NCBI GenBank assembly: GCA_934233735.1 | Contig: CAKQGQ010000010.1 | Span: 18,766 to 82,765 of the forward strand | Direction: 5' to 3' | Length of the DNA stretch: 64,000 nt | From: an uncultured Clostridia bacterium | GTDB taxonomy: Bacteria > Bacillota > Clostridia > Peptostreptococcales > Anaerovoracaceae | Shown: piece by piece, positions 55,698 to 63,494 of the stretch | Position numbering within the stretch: position 1 is the first letter of the stretch | How the letters are laid out: the number at the start of each line of letters is the position of its first letter | Program-made: the position numbers and the translations under genes | The notes under the pieces: model-generated | Told to the model about the DNA's origin: nothing | What the model saw: only the letters and a program-made list of their open reading frames with translations | The model's database searches: none

Positions 55698-56249
55698 ATG
55701 AATATTTTTATCAGCGGCGGCTGTAAAAACGGAAAATCCTATCACGCGCAGGAGCTTGCGCGAAACATGGCGCGAGAGAGAAATTTGCCTCTCTATTATC
55801 TTGCAACCATGATTCCGCATGACGAAGAGGATGAGGCGCGTATACGCCGCCACCTGTCAGAACGCGAAGGCTGGGGCTTTGATACAATTGAGCAAGGGGA
55901 GCATATTTGCGAGGCCCTGCGCACAAAAACCGTTTCCGGCGAGAATGTCGATTCGAACGGCGTTTTTCTGCTCGACAGCGTAACGGCGCTTTTATCAAAC
56001 GAAATGTTCCGGGAGGACGGTACGATTGACTTCGACGCCCCGAAAAGACTTGCCGAAGAGCTGACAAATTTCGCGCGGGAAACAGGCAATACGGTTTTCG
56101 TTTCGGACTATATTTATTCCGACAGCTTCGCATTTGATGATTTTACAGAGCCGTATCGGCAGGGACTTGCTCTGCTGGACCGTACGCTCGCCAAGCTCTG
56201 TGATCAAGTCGTCGAGGTCACTTACGGCTTTAAACATCTCTATAAATAA
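55698..56249 (+). CDS. CobU-like adenosylcobinamide kinase family protein
   Basis: 183 residues. P-loop GGCKNGKSYHAQELA, then LYYLATMIPHDEEDEARIRR, ERRGW-like EREGWGFDTIEQ, DSVTALLSNEMF and VFVSDYIYSDSF. These match the CobU/CobP kinase half. The usual C-terminal GxGIVP segment is replaced by YRQGLALLDRTLAKLCDQVV. It begins 2 bp after cobT. It would phosphorylate cobinamide and perhaps transfer GMP. See the second CobU-like gene at 57204. Confidence 0.8.
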   Translation: MNIFISGGCKNGKSYHAQELARNMARERNLPLYYLATMIPHDEEDEARIRRHLSEREGWGFDTIEQGEHICEALRTKTVSGENVDSNGVFLLDSVTALLSNEMFREDGTIDFDAPKRLAEELTNFARETGNTVFVSDYIYSDSFAFDDFTEPYRQGLALLDRTLAKLCDQVVEVTYGFKHLYK

Positions 56250-56264
56250 TCCGGAAAGGAGCGC

Positions 56265-57188
56265 GTGAACACACTTCACGCTTTAACATTTAAAATGAAA
56301 TATTTTACAGGTCTTATGATGGCGTGGGGCAATTTCTGCTCTCTGCCATGCCCGGCAAAACGCTGGGACAATAATTACACCAGTCTTATGCTGGGATTTC
56401 TTCCGCTTATCGGACTGGTTATCGGAATCATCTGGAGCGCCGTCTACTTCGGTCTGGTGTACTTAGGTTTTCCATTCTTTGTGGTGGCGTTTTTGATTAC
56501 ATTCCTGCCGTTTGCTTTGTGCGGCTTCATGCACATGGACGGTTTTATGGACTGCTGCGACGCAATTATGTCGCGCCGTCCGCTTGAGGAAAGACAAAGA
56601 ATCCTGAAAGACAGCAATACCGGAGCATTCGCGGTTGTCAGCATGATTTTCTTAATATTAGGTTATTTCTGCTTTCTCTCTACTGCAGTAACAACCGGCG
56701 TAGATTTCGCCAATATGGTTATGATTGTAGTCTTAAGCCGCGCGGTTTCGGGGCTTCATGTTCTGATTTGCAAACCGATGGGTCAGAGCCAGTATGCACA
56801 GATGCAGGAAGAGACGGAAGCTCTCATTAATTCTGAAGTATCGGAAGCGGTTGAGATTTCAGAGACAGTTGAAACTTTCGAAAAGACGGAAGAGATTGCG
56901 AACTGTGAGACTGACGAAAAGGCAGAAGAACCTGCCGCTTCGAAAAAATCCACGAAAAAACAGGGTATCATCCTGCTTTGCGTCCTGCTTGCGATTATTT
57001 CGGCGCTTGCATTCTGGTCCTCGAGCTACCTGATTGCTACTGCGCTGGTGAGTGCATTCACTGCGCTTGGCTGCCTGATTGCTGTTCAATATGCGAAAAA
57101 AAATCTTGGCGGCATGAGCGGAGACATTGCAGGCTTCGGTATTATCTGGGGCGAACTTATGGGCGTTTTCGCACTTGTTTTATGTTGA
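56265..57188 (+). CDS. cobS: Adenosylcobinamide-GDP ribazoletransferase with acidic insertion
   Basis: 307 residues from a GTG at 56265. AAAGGAG is three bases upstream. An ATG 30 bases later has no ribosome site. Motifs: FTGLMMAWGNFCSLPCPAKR, CGFMHMDGFMDCCDAIMSRR with DxxxD metal ligands, and LKDSNTGAFAVVSMIFLI. Residues about 180-230 are an unusual Glu/Lys-rich insertion before the last transmembrane segments. It joins alpha-ribazole phosphate to AdoCbi-GDP at the membrane, the last assembly step of cobalamin. Confidence 0.88.
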   Translation: MNTLHALTFKMKYFTGLMMAWGNFCSLPCPAKRWDNNYTSLMLGFLPLIGLVIGIIWSAVYFGLVYLGFPFFVVAFLITFLPFALCGFMHMDGFMDCCDAIMSRRPLEERQRILKDSNTGAFAVVSMIFLILGYFCFLSTAVTTGVDFANMVMIVVLSRAVSGLHVLICKPMGQSQYAQMQEETEALINSEVSEAVEISETVETFEKTEEIANCETDEKAEEPAASKKSTKKQGIILLCVLLAIISALAFWSSSYLIATALVSAFTALGCLIAVQYAKKNLGGMSGDIAGFGIIWGELMGVFALVLC

Positions 57189-57203
57189 GTTTAGGAGATT
57201 GAA

Positions 57204-57581
57204 ATGATTTTAATTTTTGGCGGCGCATATCAGGGAAAACTGGAATATGCGAAAGAACATTGGAATTTCAGCGATGAAGATATTTTCTTCTGTGAGGAAA
57301 ATCTGTCGATTGACCTTTCGAAGAAAGTCATCTGCGGTCTGGAAAAATTTATCTATGCCTGCACACTTGAAGGTGCCGAGACAAAAGATGTTTTAAAGAC
57401 ATATAGCGAACCTCTTTGCGACAAAATATGGATAGTCGACGATATTTCGCAAGGCGTGGTTCCGATTGAGCCGGACAGACGGGCATGGCGGGAAAGCGTC
57501 GGAAGAACGCTCCTGTGGCTCGGAAAAGAATCCGATGAAGTTCATCGTGTTTTTTGCGGGCTCGGACAAAAATTGAAATAA
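57204..57581 (+). CDS. Second, short CobU-like protein
   Basis: 125 residues. Degenerate P-loop MILIFGGAYQGKLEYA (no Ser/Thr after the Lys). The C-terminal motif VDDISQGVVPIEPDRRAWRE, SVGRTLLWLGKESDEVHRVF copies the GxGIVP-R-RE signature that the longer CobU-like protein lacks. So the two genes together contain the conserved segments of one CobU. It may supply the guanylyltransferase part or be regulatory. Confidence 0.65.
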   Translation: MILIFGGAYQGKLEYAKEHWNFSDEDIFFCEENLSIDLSKKVICGLEKFIYACTLEGAETKDVLKTYSEPLCDKIWIVDDISQGVVPIEPDRRAWRESVGRTLLWLGKESDEVHRVFCGLGQKLK

Positions 57582-57592
57582 AGGAGTAGAGC

Positions 57593-58237
57593 ATGAAGTC
57601 ATACATTCATTTTATACGACACGGAATTACCGAGGGGAATCAGAAAGGGTGGTACTATGGCAGTCTTGACATTCCTCTGACGGATGAAGGCGTTGCAGCC
57701 TTGAAAACACTCAAGGAGCAAAACATTTATCCGCCGCTTGATCACGCAGACTGCTATACCTCGGGACTGCGCAGAACGGAAGAGACATTCTGCACCATTT
57801 ACGGGGATGTTCCGCATAAAGCGCTTCCTTTGCTTCAGGAAATGAACTTCGGCGCGTGGGAAGGCATGAGTTTTAAGGAAATTGAAGCCGCGGATACGCA
57901 TCGTGAGGCTTTCGCCGAATGGATGCGCTCAGGCGGGGATTCCAGCAGCACTTTCACGTTCCCGGACGGCGGGGATTCTGTTTTTAGCTTCTTCTCACGC
58001 ATCAAAGAAGGAATAAAGGAGCTTTTAGGTTATCAGCGATTGAAGGAACTTTCCTGCCGTCATAACGGCAGCGACGCTGTATCGATTGTTGTCTGCCACG
58101 GCGGAGTCATCGCAGCCGCGATGGAAGGCTTCTTCCCGGAGGAAAAAGAAACCTTTTGGACATGGATTCCTGAGCCGGGTCATGGCTATACAGTCTTCTT
58201 CGAGAACGGAGAGGCGATTTCTTATGAAGCTTTTTAA
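57593..58237 (+). CDS. cobC: Histidine phosphatase, probable alpha-ribazole phosphatase
   Basis: 214 residues. Catalytic IRHGITEGNQKGWYYGSLDI, YTSGLRRTEETFCTIYGDVP, LLQEMNFGAWEGMSFKEIEA and VVCHGGVIAAAMEGFF give the phosphoglycerate-mutase-like fold with both catalytic histidines. In this operon removal of phosphate from alpha-ribazole or cobalamin phosphate is the natural role. Substrate is inferred from context. Confidence 0.85.
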   Translation: MKSYIHFIRHGITEGNQKGWYYGSLDIPLTDEGVAALKTLKEQNIYPPLDHADCYTSGLRRTEETFCTIYGDVPHKALPLLQEMNFGAWEGMSFKEIEAADTHREAFAEWMRSGGDSSSTFTFPDGGDSVFSFFSRIKEGIKELLGYQRLKELSCRHNGSDAVSIVVCHGGVIAAAMEGFFPEEKETFWTWIPEPGHGYTVFFENGEAISYEAF

Positions 58238-58264
58238 GATATTAAAAAACGGAGAATCATCGAA

Positions 58265-59377
58265 ATGACAACATTTTCTTTAGAATCGTTTTTAGACGAT
58301 TTGAAATTTTTAATTAATACAGACAGCGGAAGCGCTGATATTGAGGGCAACCTTCAGGTTGCCTCCTTTTTTAAGGTTCGCTTTGAAAAGGCAGGTTTTG
58401 AAACGGTCCTGCACAGAGTCGGAATGCTCGGGCGCCCGGTCGTGATTGCAAAGACACCGGGCTCTGCTTCCTATGATTACTTTTTCAGCGGACATATCGA
58501 TACAGTTTTTCCTTCCGGCACGGTTTCCGAAAGACCGTTCCGCCGCGAGGGCAATTTCGTTTACGGTCCGGGGACGGTCGATATGAAAGCCGGCGCGCTT
58601 CTGATTTTATATCTGGCGGAATATTTACGCAAGGAACACCCTGCGTTTTCCTTTACCATCGCACTGAACAGTGACGAAGAAATCGGCTCCCCCGACAGCA
58701 CGCCTCTGCTTCGGGAATTCGCGGCAACCTGTCGTCATATTTTTATCTTCGAAGGCCAGCGCAAGCAGGGTCAGTTCGTAAATGAACGAAAAGGAATTGC
58801 CAAATTCGACATCGAAGTTTCAGGCGTCGCTTCTCACGCGGGAACCGCACCGCATCAAGGTGTCAGCGCAATCCTTGAGCTTTCTAAAATTATCGTCGAT
58901 TTTTCAAAGCTCCAAAATCTTGAGCGCGGTACTTCCATTAATGTCGGTCTTATGCAAGGCGGCTCTGCGCTCAATGTGATTCCCGCCCACGCCTCCGCAA
59001 AGATGGAGCTTCGCTATACAAGCCATCGTGAATATGAGCGAATCCTTCGCGCAATGTCGAAAATGGAGACAAAACCGCATCTTTCCGGCGCGTCAGTCAC
59101 CTTTACTGCAATCAGCCACTATCCGCCTTTAGAAATCACGGAAGCAACCGAGCAGATGATGCAGACGCTTGCGCCACTTGGCCTTTCTTATGTCAAAGCA
59201 GGCGGAACCTCTGATGCCAACCGCCTTGCCTGCCTGGGACTTCCGATTCTGGACGGCTGCGGTCCGGGAGGCGGTTTTCCGCACAGTGAGAAAGAGTTTT
59301 TAGACATAACGACGGTTCCTGCTCGCTTCGAACAGCTTATCGAAATAATCAAAAAGCTGTCACTCTCTCCGAATTAA
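58265..59377 (+). CDS. M20-family zinc peptidase (CPG2-like)
   Basis: 370 residues. YFFSGHIDTVFPSGTVSERP (first His-x-Asp), GPGTVDMKAGALLILYLAEY, LNSDEEIGSPDSTPLLREFA (Glu-Glu), then GVASHAGTAPHQG in the lid domain and GGTSDANRLACLGLPILDGC. Di-zinc exopeptidase of the glutamate carboxypeptidase type. It begins 27 bp after cobC, so it may be cotranscribed. A terminator follows. Substrate unknown. Confidence 0.9.
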   Translation: MTTFSLESFLDDLKFLINTDSGSADIEGNLQVASFFKVRFEKAGFETVLHRVGMLGRPVVIAKTPGSASYDYFFSGHIDTVFPSGTVSERPFRREGNFVYGPGTVDMKAGALLILYLAEYLRKEHPAFSFTIALNSDEEIGSPDSTPLLREFAATCRHIFIFEGQRKQGQFVNERKGIAKFDIEVSGVASHAGTAPHQGVSAILELSKIIVDFSKLQNLERGTSINVGLMQGGSALNVIPAHASAKMELRYTSHREYERILRAMSKMETKPHLSGASVTFTAISHYPPLEITEATEQMMQTLAPLGLSYVKAGGTSDANRLACLGLPILDGCGPGGGFPHSEKEFLDITTVPARFEQLIEIIKKLSLSPN

Positions 59378-59379
59378 CG

Positions 59380-59402
59380 GAAGCTGAGCGGCAGCTTCTT
59401 TT
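59380..59402 (+). terminator. Terminator of the cobalamin/M20 operon
   Basis: GAAGCTG (59380-59386) with CAGCTTC (59392-59398), a perfect 7-bp stem with a 5-base loop, then TTTT. Lies between convergent genes. Confidence 0.82.
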
Positions 59403-59404
59403 GC

Positions 59405-60037
59405 CTAAAATTCCTTTTTCCGGAAGATTTTCACGCTGATTAAATACGACAGCAGCACAATCAGTATCACTGCCGCAATCATGCCTGCCATGATGAGTTT
59501 TACCTGTGCATCCGTAAACACCATGCTCGAAAGATCCACCTTATCCAGCACTACATATGCCAGCACCGTCGGAATTGCAATCACGCCCATCATTATGAGT
59601 CTTGCCTTTTCTGCCCCGAAGTAGGTGAGAAGCGGGATAATGAATGCTCCGAATAAAAGACAGATTCCAAGCGCTGCGGCGCAGACCGCAAGCAGTGCGG
59701 GAATATCCACCGCATGCTTATATGCCTGAAGCAAAAGTGCGATTACCGCGCCGATTGCCACGCCCGCCGTGCAAAAAATCAGATTTACAAGATACTTTGC
59801 ACCCACATACTGTTTCGCCGAAACAGGCATTGCCATCGCAAACTTCTGCCATCCGTATCTTTCGTCCAAGGTATATGTCGTTACAATCATCGTCGCGCAC
59901 ATGATAGCAACCGCCGTAATGATTCCTTCTGTTCCTACCGAAAAGAAGAAGCATGCACTTATGATAATAATCGACATCAACGTACCTTTTAAAAAGCTCT
60001 TAATTCCAAATATATCTTTTAACACTAATCCTTTCAT
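59405..60037 (-). CDS. ABC-2 type transporter permease
   Basis: 210 residues, six membrane segments. MKGLVLKDIFGIKSFLKGTL, then TYTLDERYGWQKFAMAMPVS with VGAKYLVNLIFCTAGVAIGA is the ABC-2 membrane protein pattern common in clostridial export systems. Pairs with the ATPase at 60034 through a 4-bp overlap. Substrate unknown. Confidence 0.87.
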   Translation of the reverse strand: MKGLVLKDIFGIKSFLKGTLMSIIIISACFFFSVGTEGIITAVAIMCATMIVTTYTLDERYGWQKFAMAMPVSAKQYVGAKYLVNLIFCTAGVAIGAVIALLLQAYKHAVDIPALLAVCAAALGICLLFGAFIIPLLTYFGAEKARLIMMGVIAIPTVLAYVVLDKVDLSSMVFTDAQVKLIMAGMIAAVILIVLLSYLISVKIFRKKEF

Positions 60038-60750
60038 ATGCTTTTCCCCCTGACATATTCATTCATAATCCTATCCACTCCGCCTTCTTCACAAAGTTCC
60101 CTGCTGCTTTTGGTAAATACTTGTCTGCCCTGATGTATAAAAACAATTTCATCCGCAATTTTTTCGAGATCCGAGCTTATGTGCGAAGAAATAAGAACGG
60201 CTTTCTTTCCATCGCTGACGAAGTCCTTGAAATCCTCGAGAATTTCCTCCCTCGCAACAGGATCAAGTCCGCTTGTCGGTTCGTCCAGAATCAAAATCTC
60301 CGCGCCGTGGCACAATGCCGCGGCAAGCATCAGCTTGACCCTCATGCCTTTTGAGTAGTCCTTGATGGGCTTTTTCATATCAATCCCATATTTCTGCAAA
60401 AATGTTTCGTACTTTGCGCTGTCCCAGTCTTTGTACACGCCCTCGCATATTTTCCCTGCCTCCCGCGCGTTCATCGTCTGATAAAATCCGCTTTCATCGA
60501 GCATCACACCGATTTTGTTCTTAATCTCCATCGAGCTCTGCTGCAGCGGTTGTCCCCAGAAGAGCACCTGCCCTGCATCGCTTCGAATCAGTCCGAGCGC
60601 CGCTTTCATCAGCGTACTCTTGCCTGCGCCATTTTCGCCAACCAAACCCACGATTTCTCCCGGTTTTATTCTCAGGCTTACATTATCCAGCCGAAACCCT
60701 TTGTACTGTTTCGTCAAATTTTCAATTTTCATTACATCCATATTCCCCAT
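60034..60750 (-). CDS. ABC transporter ATPase
   Basis: 238 residues. Walker A GLVGENGAGKSTLMKAALGL, signature DYSKGMRVKLMLAAAL, Walker B ILILDEPTSGLDPVAREEI, switch VLISSHISSDLEKIADEI. Works with the ABC-2 permease. The start at 60750 has AAGGGGATGATAAA. Confidence 0.93.
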   Translation of the reverse strand: MGNMDVMKIENLTKQYKGFRLDNVSLRIKPGEIVGLVGENGAGKSTLMKAALGLIRSDAGQVLFWGQPLQQSSMEIKNKIGVMLDESGFYQTMNAREAGKICEGVYKDWDSAKYETFLQKYGIDMKKPIKDYSKGMRVKLMLAAALCHGAEILILDEPTSGLDPVAREEILEDFKDFVSDGKKAVLISSHISSDLEKIADEIVFIHQGRQVFTKSSRELCEEGGVDRIMNEYVRGKSI

Positions 60751-60762
60751 TTTATCATCCCC

Positions 60763-61167
60763 TTAGTATTTTCTGTTTAAAACGAAATAGCACACCCAGT
60801 AAAGCACGAGCAGCAAGCACATCGCCATCGAGCAAAACAAGCTGAGTTCATCTTTGCCCATAACCTTAAATACAATCACGCCGACTGCTCCTGTCAGTAC
60901 GCTTATGTATCCTGCCCATGCCCAGGCCTTATTCGAGAGAAAACGATTTCTTTCGTCATTTGCGCTCGTGTCAAATTTCTCTCTGAACTCGGAATTACTA
61001 CGATAACGCACCCATCGCGCGGTCTGCACGATTCCTACAGCGATGAGCCCGCTTCCCATACCGCCCCAAAACGAATCGACTATATCAAAGGTTCCAAGGC
61101 CGAACAGCACCGCACCTATCAAAATCCAAAATATTGATAAATAAATTCTCTTATTCCAATCTCTCAT
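60763..61167 (-). CDS. Small membrane protein of the ABC-2/XRE operon
   Basis: 134 residues, four membrane segments in two pairs (LSIFWILIGAVLFGLGTFDI, SFWGGMGSGLIAVGIVQTAR; WAWAGYISVLTGAVGVIVFK, MCLLLVLYWVCYF) with a charged loop. Such proteins often sit between a short XRE regulator and an ABC-2 exporter in Firmicutes. Function unknown. Confidence 0.75.
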   Translation of the reverse strand: MRDWNKRIYLSIFWILIGAVLFGLGTFDIVDSFWGGMGSGLIAVGIVQTARWVRYRSNSEFREKFDTSANDERNRFLSNKAWAWAGYISVLTGAVGVIVFKVMGKDELSLFCSMAMCLLLVLYWVCYFVLNRKY

Positions 61168-61181
61168 TTCCTGCCTTCTTT

Positions 61182-61376
61182 CTACTCTTCAAAAATAAAA
61201 ACCTCTTCAATCGTCATCCCGAAATATTTGGACAACTTATGCGCGAGTTCAATCGACGGATTGTACCTGCCGTTCTCAAGCGAGCTGATTGTCTGCCGCG
61301 AGACGCAAAGCGCCTTAGCCAGCTCTTCCTGATTGATTCCCCGCACCTTTCTGATTTCTTCAATCCTGTTTTTCAT
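61182..61376 (-). CDS. Short XRE-family regulator of the ABC-2 operon
   Basis: 64 residues: MKNRIEEIRKVRGINQEELA, KALCVSRQTISSLENGRYNP, then a helix ending EVFIFEE. Only the HTH domain is present, the usual size for regulators of ABC-2 operons. The promoter and a palindromic site lie just upstream, indicating autoregulation. Leads the four-gene leftward operon. Confidence 0.92.
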   Translation of the reverse strand: MKNRIEEIRKVRGINQEELAKALCVSRQTISSLENGRYNPSIELAHKLSKYFGMTIEEVFIFEE

Positions 61377-61389
61377 ATGTACTCCTTTA

Positions 61390-61441
61390 TGTAAAGTATC
61401 CTTTACATTGCTTATTATAGCACTTTGTTTTTAAATGTCAA
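61390..61441 (-). promoter_or_regulatory. Promoter and palindromic operator of the XRE/ABC-2 operon
   Basis: Minus strand TTGACA (61436-61441), 16 bp, TATAAT (61414-61419). The palindrome TGTAAAG-TATC-CTTTACA (61390-61407, plus strand) lies between -10 and the start codon. Further TTTACA-type half-sites are upstream. Fits autorepression by the XRE protein. Confidence 0.82.
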
Positions 61442-61489
61442 GCACACTTTACATTTTTTCTTTACTTCATTGCCGCTTATTTTAACTTC

Positions 61490-61535
61490 TATAATTGTTG
61501 ACATAATCGCAATATTTGTTTATAATTATTGACAT
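61490..61535 (+). promoter_or_regulatory. Promoter and direct-repeat operator of hipB
   Basis: Perfect promoter TTGACA (61498-61503), 17 bp, TATAAT (61521-61526). A 15-bp direct repeat TATAATTGTTGACAT (61490-61504) / TATAATTATTGACAT (61521-61535), three helical turns apart, covers both boxes and would let bound HipB block transcription. Confidence 0.8.
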
Positions 61536-61550
61536 TAGGAGGAATCTTTT

Positions 61551-61871
61551 ATGAGTAAAACTTCTTATCATATATTACCTGTGACCGAGGACATACTAAA
61601 AACTATGGGTGAACAAATCAAGCTCGCAAGGCTGCGCCGCGATCTCCCTGCGAAATTAGTTGCGGAGCGTGCCGGAATCAGCCGTGCTTCCCTTTGGAAT
61701 GTGGAAAACGGCAGTCCATCCGTTGCAATCGGCATTTATGCCGCTGTTCTGCACGCATTGAACAATATGGACCGTGACCTTTTGCTCGTAGCGAAGGACG
61801 ACCGAATGGGAAGAGAAATGCAGGACTTGCAGCTGATTACGCGTAAGCGGGCTTCGCGGAAAGGGGATTAA
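61551..61871 (+). CDS. HipB-like antitoxin/repressor
   Basis: 106 residues. A short N-terminal strand (HILPVTEDILKTMGEQIKLA), then XRE HTH LRRDLPAKLVAERAGISRAS, LWNVENGSPSVAIGIYAAVL, and a helical tail. This is the HipB antitoxin type that pairs with HipA kinases. The following hipA is broken, so this protein is an orphan antitoxin or simple repressor. Confidence 0.85.
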   Translation: MSKTSYHILPVTEDILKTMGEQIKLARLRRDLPAKLVAERAGISRASLWNVENGSPSVAIGIYAAVLHALNNMDRDLLLVAKDDRMGREMQDLQLITRKRASRKGD

Positions 61872-61873
61872 AC

Positions 61874-62583
61874 ATGAATGCTTCGAGAACAATCCTTGTC
61901 TATGACGATTTCAGTTTTAATACGCCCGTTTTGCTTGGCAGGCTTTTTGTCGACCCTATAAAAGGCGGCGAAAGTTATTCTTTTGAATACGACACGAAGT
62001 GGCTGAAACAGACCTCTCTGTCCGTCTCACTTGATCCTGCTTTAGCACCATACGGCGGAAGACAGTTTCCGTATGAGGGTCGAATCTTTGGTATGTTTGC
62101 GGACTCCTCACCGGATCGCTGGGGAAGGCTTCTTCTGACGAAAAAAGAACGCAGTCTTGCCGAAAAAGAAAAACGAAAGCCTCGCAAGCTAAATGACAGC
62201 GACTTTCTTTTGGGTGTGTATGACGAATCCCGAATCGGCGGTCTTCGTTTCAAGCTTGAAGAAACAGGCGATTTTCTTTCAAACGATAAAGAAACCGCTA
62301 CCCCGCCATGGGCAAGTTTAAGAACCTTGGAAGAGGCTTCCCGACAGTTTGAGGATGCGGAGATGCGTTGGCACTGAATGTGAATGAAAACGACAACAGA
62401 ATTTCTGTTCCCCTTGCTTTGGATGCGGCTGTTTCCTTTGGAATCACTAAAGAAGAGGCGCAAAACTTTTCTGCCGAAATTCTGCATATTGTACGCGGCA
62501 ACTGGGAAAACTTGGCGAAGCACTACAATATCCCTCGTGGCAAAATTGACGATATGCGGCCTGCATTCAGTGCTTGCTATTGA
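61874..62583 (+). pseudogene. hipA remnant with internal deletion
   Basis: Codons 1-160 of a HipA kinase are intact (VLLGRLFVDPIKGGESYSFE, LDPALAPYGGRQFPYEGRIF, ADSSPDRWGRLLLTKKER). The frame ends at 62377. In a second frame from about 62355 the final 75 residues of HipA follow (DALALNVNENDNRISVPLAL, then KEEAQNFSAEILHIVRGNWE). About 180-200 residues of the kinase core, including the catalytic loop, are missing, and the parts are out of frame. No active kinase can be made. Confidence 0.88.
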
Positions 62584-62746
62584 AAGCGAAGAGTTAAAGT
62601 GATAGAATAAATGTTAGGACGCATGCGGGTGCGGATTTCTGATGTGCCCGCCTGCAAAAGAATCGAGGTGGTATGCGGTGAAGCTCTGCATTGTAATGTT
62701 CCGAATGGCATAAATCTTAAATTCTAACCATTCGGAGGTAAATAAA

Positions 62747-63385
62747 ATGATAGAAAAATGGCAAATCTACCCTCGTTCGCAGGGAAAATCAACGGTATAT
62801 CTTCAAAACGTTATTACGGATTCAACGATTGAAGTCGGCGATTACACGATGTACGACGATTTTGTGAATGATCCCCGGGATTTCGAGCGGAACAATGTTC
62901 TGTATCATTATCCCGAATGTAATCACGACCGGCTCAAAATCGGCAAATTCTGCTCGATTGCCTGCGGTGCGAAGTTCCTATTTAACGCCGCAAATCATGC
63001 ACTCGGAAGTCTTTCGACTTACCCATTCCCAATCTTCTTTGAAGAGTGGGGGCTTCCGACAGATACGAACTCCATTGCACGGGCATGGGATAACAAGGGT
63101 GATATCACAGTCGGAAACGATGTCTGGATTGGATACGAGGCTCTCATCCTTGCGGGTGTAACCATCGGCGATGGTGCGATTATCGGAAGCCGCGCCGTAG
63201 TAACCAAAGATGTTCCGCCGTACACGATTGTCGGCGGCATTCCCGCTAAGCCGATTCGCAAGCGTTTTGACGACGAAACTGTCGATAAGCTGCTAAAGCT
63301 GCGCTGGTGGGACTGGAATGAGGAAAAGATTAAGCGAAATCTCGAAGCAATCCAAACCGGAAGCCCCGAAGATATCGTCGACTGA
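62747..63385 (+). CDS. Vat/CatB-like xenobiotic acetyltransferase
   Basis: 212 residues of left-handed beta-helix type. YHYPECNHDRLKIGKFCSIA, LFNAANHALGSLSTYPFPIF with the active-site His, ITVGNDVWIGYEALILAGV, IGDGAIIGSRAVVTKDVPPY and the RWWDWNEEKI closing helix match the streptogramin/chloramphenicol acetyltransferase (XAT) family. It transfers acetyl groups from acetyl-CoA. The drug-binding loop is shorter than in VatD, so a housekeeping or other substrate is possible. Confidence 0.82.
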   Translation: MIEKWQIYPRSQGKSTVYLQNVITDSTIEVGDYTMYDDFVNDPRDFERNNVLYHYPECNHDRLKIGKFCSIACGAKFLFNAANHALGSLSTYPFPIFFEEWGLPTDTNSIARAWDNKGDITVGNDVWIGYEALILAGVTIGDGAIIGSRAVVTKDVPPYTIVGGIPAKPIRKRFDDETVDKLLKLRWWDWNEEKIKRNLEAIQTGSPEDIVD

Positions 63386-63418
63386 TTCCATAACTTGTAC
63401 AAGATAAAACCATTTTTT

Positions 63419-63457
63419 AAAAAACTTGTTTGTTCAACTTGAACAAACAAGTTTTTT
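63419..63457. terminator. Bidirectional terminator after acetyltransferase gene
   Basis: AAAAAACTTGTTTGTTCAA-C-TTGAACAAACAAGTTTTTT: perfect 19-bp arms around one base, with A/T runs at both ends. 34 bp past the acetyltransferase stop. Confidence 0.85.
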
Positions 63458-63494
63458 GTTGTACAATTAGTTTAAAGAAAAGGAGCACTCAAGA

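Noticed and set aside
62611..62727. A 38-codon plus-strand frame between hipA remnant and the acetyltransferase gene
   Set aside because: No ribosome site, no recognisable motif, and it spans an inverted repeat (GCGGG/CCCGC). Probably non-coding.
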